In this document: positions 52,801 through 62,376 of the stretch, one piece after another | How the letters are laid out: the number at the start of each line of letters is the position of its first letter | Numbering within the stretch: the first letter of the stretch is position 1 | NCBI GenBank assembly: GCA_036172665.1 | Contig: JAYKNF010000014.1 | Location: forward strand, 1,663,001-1,727,000 | From: Prosopocoilus inquinatus | Lineage: Eukaryota > Arthropoda > Insecta > Coleoptera > Lucanidae | Reading direction: 5' to 3' | DNA: 64,000 bases | Program-made: the position numbers and the translations under genes | Notes under the pieces: model-generated | What the model was told of the DNA's origin: nothing | Database searches by the model: none | What the model saw: only the letters and a program-made list of their open reading frames with translations

Positions 52801-53901
52801 AACAACACGTATTAGCGTTGTTCCTGTGCTGTATCTAATCGATCCTTACTCATCTATCATGTTATTTGACGTTTGGATGGACTCCAGTAACTAGGATGAG
52901 AGATACAAAGATTTCGGACGCAGCAGAAGCTGGAAATAGTTTTGAACGAAACAACACCTATTAGCGTTGTTCCTGTGATGTATCTAAACGATCCTTACTT
53001 ATCTAACATGTTATTTAACGTTTGGATACACTCCAGTAAGTCTGATGTGAGATACAAAGTTTTTGGACGCAGCAGGAGCTGGAAATAGTTTTAAACGAAA
53101 CAACACGTATTAGCGTTGTCCCTGTGCTGTATCTAATCGATCCTTACTTATCTATCATGTTATTTGACGTTTGGATGGACTCCAGTAACTCTGATGTGAG
53201 ATACGACGTTTTCGGACGCAGCAGGAGCTGGAAATAGTTTTAAACGAAACAACACGTATTAGCGTTGTTCCTGTGATGTATCTAATCGATCCTTACTTAG
53301 CTACTATGTTATTTGACGTTTCGATGGACTCCAGTAACTCTAATGTGAGATATGAAATTTTCAGACGCAGCAGCAACTGGAAATAGTTTGAAACGAAACA
53401 ACACATATTAGCGTTGTTCCTGTGATGTATCTAATCGATCCTTACTCATCTATCATGTTATTTGACGTTTGGACGGACTCCAGTAACTCTGATGGGAGAT
53501 ACAAAGTTCTCGGACGCAGTAGAAGCTGGAAATAGTTTTGAACGAAACAACACGTATTAGCGTTGTTCCTGTGATGTATCTAAACGATCCTTACTTATCT
53601 AACATGTTATTTGACGTTTGGATGGACTCCAGTAAGTCTGATGTGAGATACAAAGTTTTTGGACGCAGCAGGAGCTGGAAATAGTTTTAAACGAAACAAC
53701 ACGTATTAGCGTTGTTCCTGTGCTGTATCTAATCGATCCTTACTTATCTATTATGTTATTTGACGTTTGGATGGACTCCAGTAACCCTGACGTGAGATAC
53801 GAAGTTCTCGGACGCAGCAGAAGCTGGAAATAGTTTTAGAATAGATGTTCCTGTGATGTATCTAATCGATCCTTACTTATCTATCATGTTATTTGACGTT
53901 T
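49895..53901. repeat. 27-monomer block (4,007 bp) largely copied from 30.5-34.1 kb
   Basis: Order: L M' U U U V G H D Q R I A J C A E F G A G H J P T R L. V to C (50,640-52,129) matches 31,137-32,626 with 131-monomer spacing. J P T R L (53,173-53,901) matches with 133-monomer spacing, so two monomers were gained between. The gained or substituted A monomers at 52,130 and 52,726 both carry CCATTAAC, as does A at 51,683. This suggests copying from that neighbour. L at 53,769 has the complex indel. Confidence 0.83.
53835..53851. other. Complex indel, net -16 bp, site 2
   Basis: GAATAG (53,839-53,844) sits between TTTTA and ATGTTCC, the same junction as at 34,038 and exactly 19,801 bp (133 monomers minus 16) downstream of it. 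The flanking P T R L and the following U with AACTGTGATG are also shared. This copy is therefore explained by the long-range duplication. Confidence 0.92.
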
Positions 53902-55971
53902 CGATGGGCTCCAGTAACTGTGATGTGAGATTCGACGTTTTCGGACGCAGCAGAAGCTGGAAATAGTTTTAAACGAAACAACACGTTATAGCGTTGTTCC
54001 TGTGCTGTATCTAATCGATCCTTACTTATCTATCATGTTATTTGACGTTTCGATGGGCTCCAGTAACTCTGATGTGAGATACGACGTTTTCGGACGCAGC
54101 AGAAGCTGGAAATAGTTTTGAACGAAACAACACACATTAGCGTTGTTCCTGTGATGTATCTAATCGATCCTTACTTAGCTACTATGTTATTTGACGTTTC
54201 GATGGACTCCAGTAACTCTAATGTGAGATACGAAATTTTCGGACGCAGCAGAAGCTGGAAATAGTTTTGAACGAAACAACACGTATTAGCGTTGTTCCTG
54301 TGATGTATCTAATCGATCCTTACTCATCTATCATGTTATTTGACGTTTGGATGGACTCCAGTAACTCTGATGTGAGATACGAAGTTCTCGGACGCAGCAG
54401 AAGCTGGAAATAGTTTTAGAATAGATGTTCCTGTGATGTATCTAATCGATCCTTACTTATCTATCATGTTATTTGACGTTTGGATGGACTCCAGTAACCC
54501 TGACTTTAGATACGAAGTTCTCGGACGCAGCCGAAGCTGGAAATAGTTTTAAACGAAACAACACGTATTAGCGTTGTTCCTGTGATGTATCTAATCGATC
54601 CTTACTCATCTATCATGTTACTTGACGTTTGGATGGACTCCAGTAACTCTGATGTGAGATACAAAGTTTTTGGACGCAGCAGAAGCTGGAAATAGTTTTG
54701 AACGAAACAACACGTATTAGCGTTGTTCCTGTGATGTATCTAATCAATCCTTACTTAGCTACTATGTTATTTGACGTTTCGATGGACTCCAGTAACTCTA
54801 ATGTGAGATACGAAATTTTCGGACGCAGCAGCAGCTGGAAATAGTTTGAAACGAAACAACACATATTAGCGTTGTTCCTGTGATGTATCTAATCGATCCT
54901 TACTCATCAATCATGTTATTTGACGTTTGGATGGACTCCAGTAAGTCTGATGTGAGATACAAAGTTTTTGGACGCAGCAGGAGCTGGAAATAGTTTTAAA
55001 CGAAACAACACGTATTAGCGTTGTTCCTGTGCTGTATCTAATAGATAATTACTTATCTATCATGTTATTTGACGTTTCGATGGACTCCAGTAACTCTGAT
55101 GTGAGATACGAAGTTTTCGGACGCAGCAGAAGCTGGAAATAGTTTTAAACAAAGCAACACGTATTGGCGTTGTTCCTGTGATATATCTAATCGATCCTTA
55201 CTCATCTATCATGTTATTTGGCGTTTCGATGGACTCCAGTAGCTCTGATGTGAGATACGACGTTTTCGGACGCAGCAGAAGCTGGAAATAGTTTTAAACG
55301 AAACAACACGCATTAGCGTTGTTCCTGTGATGTATCTAATCGATCCTTATTTAGCTACTATGTTATTTGACGTTTCGATGGACTCCAGTAACTCTAATGT
55401 GAGATACGACGTTTTCGGACGCAGCAGAAGCTGGAAATAGTTTTAAACGAAACAACACGTATTAGCGTTGTTCCTGTGATGTATCTAATCGATCCTTACT
55501 AATCTAACATGTAATTTAAAGTTTGGATGGACTCCAGTAAGTCTGATGTGAGATACAAAGTTTTTGGAAGCAGCAGGAGCTGGAAATAGTTTTAAACGAA
55601 ACACCACCTATTAGCGTTGTTCCTGTGATGTATCTAAACGATCCTTACTTATCTAACATGTTATTTGACGTTTGGATGGACTCCAGTAAGTCTGATGTGA
55701 GATACAAAGTTTTTGGACGCAGCAGGAGCTGGAAATAGTTTTAAACGAAACACCACGTATTAGCGTTGTTCCTGTGGTGTATCTAATCGATCCTTACTTA
55801 TCTATTATGTTATTTGACGTTTGGATGGACTCCAGTAACCCTGACGTGAGATACGAAGTTCTCGGACGCAGCAGAAGCTGGAAATAGTTTTGAACGAAAC
55901 AACACGCATTAGCGTTGTTCCTGTGATGTATCTAATCGATCCTTACTTAGCTACTATGTTATTTGACGTTT
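53902..55971. repeat. 14-monomer mosaic (2,070 bp): U U P J N A P R I O P R' R L
   Basis: N A P R I O P R' R L (54,482-55,971) matches 43,339 onward at an offset of 11,143 bp, which is 75 monomers minus two 16-bp deletions. Shared marks are TAATCAATCC (54,744), AATAGATAATTAC (55,041), ATTGGCG with GATATATC (55,164) and TGTAATTTAAAG (55,509). N has GACTTTAG as in 35,591 and 36,634, so the donor was closer to that lineage than to 43,339. J (54,349) carries a third complex indel. Confidence 0.82.
54415..54431. other. Complex indel, net -16 bp, site 3
   Basis: The same TTTTA-GAATAG-ATGTTCC junction (54,419-54,424), 580 bp after site 2, which is four monomers minus 16 bp. The body of this monomer (AACTCTGATG, GAAGTTCTCGG) differs from the L bodies at sites 1 and 2. 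The indel therefore seems to have moved to another monomer by local exchange or conversion. Confidence 0.9.
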
Positions 55972-57908
55972 CGATGGACTCCAGTAACTCTAATGTGAGA
56001 TACGAAATTTTCGGACGCAGCAGAAGCTGGAAATAGTTTTAAACGAAACAACACGCATTGGCGTTGTTCCTGTGATATATCTAATCGATCCTTACTCATC
56101 TATCATGTTATTTGGCGTTTCGATGAACTCCAGTAACTTAGATGTGAGATACGAAGTTCTCGGACCCAGCTGAAGCTAGAAATAGTTTTAAACGAAACAA
56201 CACGCATTAGCGTTGTTCCTGTGCTGTATCTAATCGATCCTTACTTATCTATCATGTTATTTGACATTTCGATGGACTCCAGTAACTCTGATGTGAGATA
56301 CGATGTTTTCGGACGCAGCAGCAGCTGGAAATAGTTTTAAACGAAACAACACATATTAGCGTTGTTCCTGTAATGTATCTAATCGATCCTTACTCATCTA
56401 TCATGTTATTTAACGTTTGGACAGACTCCAGTAACTCTGATGTGAGATACAAAGTTATCGGACGCAGCAGAAGCTGGAAATAGTTTTGAACGAAACAACA
56501 CGTATTAGCGTTGTTCCTGTGATGTATCTAAACGATCCTTACTTATCTAACATGTTATTTGACGTTTGGATGGACTCCAGTAAGTCTGATGTGAGATACA
56601 AAGTTTTTGGACGCAGCAGGAGCTGGAAATAGTTTTAAACGAAACAACACGTATTAGCGTTGTTCCTGTGCTGTATCTAATCGATACTTACTTATCTATC
56701 ATGTTATTTGACGTTTCGATGGACTCCAGTAACTCTGATGTGAGATACGAAGTTTTCGGACGCAGCAGAAGCTGGAAATAGTTTTAAACGAAACAACACG
56801 TATTAGCGTTGTTCCTGTGATGTATCTAATCGATCCTTACTCATCTATCATGTTATTTGACGTTTGGATGGACTCCAGTAACTCTGATGTGAGATACAAA
56901 GTTTTTGGACGCAGCAGGAGCTGGAAATAGTTTTAAACGAAACAACACGTATTAGCGTTGTTCCTGTGCTGTATCTAATCGATCCTTACTTATCTATCAC
57001 GTTATTTGACGTTTGGGTGGTCTCCAGTAACTCTGATGAGAGATACAAAGATTTCGGACGCAGCAGAAGCTGGAAATACTTTTGAACGATACACCACCTA
57101 TTAGCGTTGTTCCTGTGATGTATCTAAACGATCCTTACTTATCTAACATGTTATTTGACGTTTAGATGGACTCCAGTGTGTCTGATGTGAGATACAAAGT
57201 TTTGGGACGCAGCAGGAGCTGGAAATAGTTTTAAACGAAACAACACGTATTAGCGTTGTTCCTGTGATGTATCTAATCGATCCTTACTCATCTATCATGT
57301 TATTTGACGTTTCGATGGACTCCAGTAACTTAGATGTTATATACGAAGTTTTCGGACGCAGCAGGAGCTGGAAACAGTTGTAAACGAAACAACACGTTTT
57401 AGCGTTGTTCCTGTGCTGTATCTAATCGATCCTTACTTATCTATCATGTTATTTGACGTTTCGATGGGCTCCAGTAACTCTGATGTGAGATACGACGTTT
57501 TCGGACGCATCAGAAGCTGGAAATAGTTTTAAACGAAACAACACGTTTAAGCGTTGTTCCTGTGCTGTATCTAATAGATCCTTACTTATCTATTATGTTA
57601 TTTGACGTTTCGATGGGCTCCAGTAACTCTGATGTGAGATACGACGTTTTCGGACGCAGCAGAAGCTGGAAATAGTTTTAAACGAAACAACACGCATTAG
57701 CGATGTTCCTGTGATGTATCTAATCGATCCTTACTTATCTATCATGTTATTTGACGTTTCGATGGGCTCCAGTAACTCTGATGTGAGATTCGACGTTTTC
57801 GGACGCAGCAGAAGCTGGAAATAGTTTTGAACGAAACAACACGCATTAGCGTTGTTCCTGTGATGTATCTAATCGATCCTTACTTAGCTACTATGTTATT
57901 TGACGTTT
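55972..57908. repeat. 13-monomer HOR, copy 1 (1,937 bp)
   Basis: Order: P M V Q R I A C D M' U U U. Diagnostic marks are ATTGGCG and GATATATC after P, CGATGAACTCC and ACCCAGCTG in M (56,121), GATGTTTTCGG in V (56,270) and TTTAACGTTTGG before Q (56,419). Private to this copy are ATCACGTTATTT near 56,998, GGGTGGTCTCC in C and GATGTTATATAC with GAAACAGTTG in M' (57,313). Confidence 0.88.
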
Positions 57909-59845
57909 CGATGGACTCCAGTAACTCTAATGTGAGATACGAAATTTTCGGACGCAGCAGAAGCTGGAAATAGTTTTAAACGAAACAACACGCATTGGCG
58001 TTGTTCCTGTGATATATCTAATCGATCCTTACTCATCTATCATGTTATTTGGCGTTTCGATGAACTCCAGTAACTTAGATGTGAGATACGAAGTTCTCGG
58101 ACCCAGCTGAAGCTAGAAATAGTTTTAAACGAAACAACATGCATTAGCGTTGTTCCTGTGCTGTATCTAATCGATCCTTACTTATCTATCATGTTATTTG
58201 ACATTTCGATGGACTCCAGTAACTCTGATGTGAGATACGATGTTTTCGGACGCAGCAGCAGCTGGAAATAGTTTTAAACGAAACAACACATATTAGCGTT
58301 GTTCCTGTAATGTATCTAATCGATCCTTACTCATCTATCATGTTATTTAACGTTTGGACAGACTCCAGTAACTCTGATGTGAGATACAAAGTTATCGGAC
58401 GCAGCAGAAGCTGGAAATAGTTTTGAACGAAACAACACGTATTAGCGTTGTTCCTGTGATGTATCTAAACGATCCTTACTTATCTAACATGTTATTTGAA
58501 GTTTGGATGGACTCCAGTAAGTCTGATGTGAGATACAAAGTTTTTGGACGCAGCAGGAGCTGGAAATAGTTTTAAACGAAACAACACGTATTAGCGTTGT
58601 TCCTGTGCTGTATCTAATCGATACTTACTTATCTATCATGTTATTTGACGTTTCGATGGACTCCAGTAACTCTGATGTGAGATACGAAGTTTTCGGACGC
58701 AGCAGAAGCTGGAAATAGTTTTAAACGAAACAACACGTATTAGCGTTGTTCCTGTGATGTATCTAATCGATCCTTACTCATCTATCATGTTATTTGACGT
58801 TTGGATGGACTCCAGTAACTCTGATGTGAGATACAAAGTTTTTGGACGCAGCAGGAGCTGGAAATAGTTTTAAACGAAACAACACGTATTAGCGTTGTTC
58901 CTGTGCTGTATCTAATCGATCCTTACTTATCTATCATGTTATTTGACGTTTGGGTGGACTCCAGTAACTCTGATGAGAGATACAAAGATTTCGGACGCAG
59001 CAGAAGCTGGAAATACTTTTGAACGATACACCACCTATTAGCGTTGTTCCTGTGATGTATCTAAACGATCCTTACTTATCTAACATGTTATTTGACGTTT
59101 AGATGGACTCCAGTGTGTCTGATGTGAGATACAAAGTTTTGGGACGCAGCAGGAGCTGGAAATAGTTTTAAACGAAACAACACGTATTAGCGTTGTTCCT
59201 GTGCTGTATCTAATCGATCCTTACTTATCTATCATGTTATTTGACGTTTGGATGGACTCCAGTAACCCTGACGTGAGATACGAAGTTCTCGGACGCAGCA
59301 GAAGCTGGAAATAGTTTTAAACGAAGCAACAGGCATTAGCGTTGTTCCTGTGATGTATCTAATCGATCCTTACTCATCTATCATGTTATTTGACGTTTCG
59401 ATGGACTCCAGTAACTCTGATGTGAGATACGACGTTTCCGGACGCAGCAGAAGCTGGAAATAGTATTAAACGAAACAACACGTATTAGCGTTGTTCCTGT
59501 GATGTATCTAATCGATCCTTACTCATCTATCATGTTATTTGACGTTTGGATGTACTCCAGTAACTAGGATGAGAGATACAAAGATTTCATACGCAGCAGA
59601 AGCTGGAAATAGTTTTGAACGAAACAACACCTATTAGCGTTGTTCCTGTGATGTATCTAAACGATCCTTACTTATCTAACATGTTATTTAACGTTTGGAT
59701 ACACTCCAGTAAGTCTGATGTGAGATACAAAGTTTTTGGACGCAGCAGGAGCTGGAAATAGTTTTAAACGAAACAACACGTATTAGCGTTGTCCCTGTGC
59801 TGTATCTAATCGATCCTTACTTAGCTGCTATGTTATTTGACGTTT
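57909..59845. repeat. 13-monomer HOR, copy 2, diverging after nine monomers (1,937 bp)
   Basis: P M V Q R I A C D (57,909-59,249) repeats 55,972-57,312 at an offset of 1,937 bp with few differences (AACATGCATT near 58,137; TTTGAAGTTTGG near 58,496). It then goes to E F G H instead of M' U U U. That tail has GGATGTACTCC and TTTCATACGC in G (59,548), the marks of the 20-monomer HOR at 38,720, so this unit is a hybrid of two HOR families. Confidence 0.86.
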
Positions 59846-60738
59846 CGATGGACTCCAGTAACTCTAATGTGAGATACGAAATTTTCGGACGCAGCAGCAG
59901 CTGGAAATAGTTTTAAATGAAACAACACATATTAGCGTTGTTCCTGTGATGTATCTAATCGATCCTTACTCATCTATCATGTTATTTGACGTTTGGACGG
60001 ACTCCAGTAACTCTGATGAGAGATACAAAGTTCTCGGACGCGGTAGAAGCTGGAAATAATTTTGAACGAAACAACACGTATTAGCGTTGTTCCTGTGATG
60101 TATCTAAACGATTCTTACTTATCTAACATGTTATTTGGCGTTACGATGGACTCCAGTAACTTAGATGTGAGATACGAAGTTCTCGGACGCAGCTGAAGCT
60201 AGAAATAGTTTTAAACGAAACAACACGCATTAGCGTTGTTCCTGTGCTGTATCTAATCGATCCTTACTCATCTATCATGTTATTTGGCGTTTCGATGGAC
60301 TCCAGTAACTTAGAGTGAGATACGACGTTTTCGGACGCAGCAGAAGCTGGAAATAGTTTTAAACGAAACAACACGTTTTAGCGTTGTTCCTGTGCTGTAT
60401 CTAATCGATCCTTACTTATCTATCATGTTATTTGACGTTTCGATGGGCTCCAGTAACTCTGATGTGAGATACGACGTTTTCGGACGCAGCAGAAGCTGGA
60501 AATAGTTTTAAACGAAACAACACGCATTAGCGATGTTCCTGTGATGTATCTAATCGATCCTTACTTATCTATCATGTTATTTGACGTTTCGATGGGCTCC
60601 AGTAACTCTGATGTGAGATACGACGTTTTCGGACGCAGCAGGAGCTGGAAATAGTTTTAAACGAAACAACACGTATTAGCGTTGTCCCTGTGCTGTATCT
60701 AATCGATCCTTACTTAGCTGCTATGTTATTTGACGTTT
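59846..60738. repeat. 6-monomer unit (893 bp): P T M M'' U U
   Basis: P here follows TTAGCTGCTATG, where other P monomers follow TTAGCTACTATG. T has GGACGCGGTAG, M follows a junction with TAAACGATTCTTAC, and M'' (60,293) has lost one base (TTAGAGTGAG for TTAGATGTGAG). P T M recurs at 60,739 with the same private marks, so P to U was duplicated with a step of 893 bp. Confidence 0.86.
60310..60321. other. 1-bp deletion in monomer M''
   Basis: TTAGAGTGAGATAC replaces TTAGATGTGAGATAC. It explains why the local six-monomer step is 893 rather than 894 bp. I saw no second copy in the window. Confidence 0.88.
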
Positions 60739-62376
60739 CGATGGACTCCAGTAACTCTAATGTGAGATACGAAATTTTCGGACGCAGCAGCAGCTGGAAA
60801 TAGTTTTAAATGAAACAACACATATTAGCGTTGTTCCTGTGATGTATCTAATCGATCCTTACTCATCTATCATGTTATTTGACGTTTGGACGGACTCCAG
60901 TAACTCTGATGAGAGATACAAAGTTCTCGGACGCGGTAGAAGCTGGAAATAATTTTGAACGAAACAACACGTATTAGCGTTGTTCCTGTGATGTATCTAA
61001 ACGATTCTTACTTATCTAACATGTTATTTGGCGTTACGATGGACTCCAGTAACTTAGATGTGAGATACGAAGTTCTCGGACCCAGCTGAAGCTAGAAATA
61101 GTTTTAAATGAAACAACACGCATTAGCGTTGTTCCTGTGCTGTATCTAATCGATCCTTACTTATCTATCATGTTATTTGACATTTCGATGGACTCCAGTA
61201 ACTCTGATGTGAGATACGACGTTTTCGGACGCAGCAGCAGCTGGAAATAGTTTTAAACGAAACAACACATATTAGCGTTGTTCCTGTAATGTATCTAATC
61301 GATCCTTACTCATCTATCATGTTATTTGACGTTTGGACAGACTCCAGTAACTCTGATGTGAGATACAAAGTTTTCGGACGCAGCAGAAGCTGGAAATAGT
61401 TTTGAACGAAACAACACGTATTAGCGTTGTTCCTGTGATGTATCTAAACGATCCTTACTTATCTAACATGTTATTTGACGTTTCGATGGACTCCAGTAAC
61501 TCTAATGTGAGATACGAAATTTTCGGACGCAGCGGAAGCTGGAAATAGTTTTAAACGAAACAACACGCATTAGCGTTGTTCCTGTGATGTATCTAATCGA
61601 TCCTTACTCATCTATCATGTTATTTTCGTTTCGATGGACTCCAGTAACTTAGATGTGCGATACGAAGTTCTCGGACCCAGCTGAAGCTAGAAATAGTTTT
61701 AAACGAAACAACACGCATTAGCGTTGTTCCTGTGCTGTATCTAATCGATCCTTATTTATCTATCATGTTATTTGACATTTCGATGGACTCCAGTAACTCT
61801 GATGTGAGATACGACGTTTTCGGACGCAGCAGCAGCTGGAAATAGTTTTAAACGAAACAACACATATTAGCGTTGTTCCTGTAATGTATCTAATCGATCC
61901 TTACTCATCTATCATGTTATTTAACGTTTGGACGGACTCCAGTAACTCTGATGTGAGATACAAAGTTATCGGACGCAGCAGAAGCTGGAAATAGTTCTGA
62001 ACGAAACAACACGTATTAGCGTTGTTCCTGTGATGTATCTAAACGATCCTTACTTATCTAACATGTTATTTGACGTTTGGATGGACTCCAGTAAGTCTGA
62101 TGTGAGATACAAAGTTTTTGGACGCAGCAGGAGCTGGAAATAGTTTTAAACGAAACAACACGTATTAGCGTTGTTCCTGTGCTGTATCTAATCGATACTT
62201 ACTTATCTATCATGTTATTTGACGTTTCGATGGACTCCAGTAACTCTGATGTGAGATACGAAGTTTTCGGACGCAGCAGAAGCTGGAAATGGTTTTAAAC
62301 GAAACAACACGTATTAGCGTTGTTCCTGTGCTTTATCTAATCGATCCTTTCTTATCTATCATGTTATTTGACGTTT
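60739..62376. repeat. 11-monomer mosaic (1,638 bp): P T M V Q P M V Q R I
   Basis: P T M repeats 59,846 onward. A V Q pair at 61,186 is repeated at 61,781 at a step of 595 bp, a four-monomer duplication minus one base. M at 61,632 follows TTATTTTCGTTTCG, one base shorter than the usual junction. Both M monomers here have ACCCAGCTG. V Q R I continues as in the 13-monomer HOR. Confidence 0.84.
61618..61634. other. 1-bp deletion at a monomer junction
   Basis: The junction reads TTATTTTCGTTTCG where others read TTATTTGACGTTTCG or TTATTTGGCGTTTCG: GACG or GGCG is replaced by TCG. It is the last length change in the window. Adding it to the other eight gives 57 bp, exactly the shortfall from 429 x 149. 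Confidence 0.88.
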
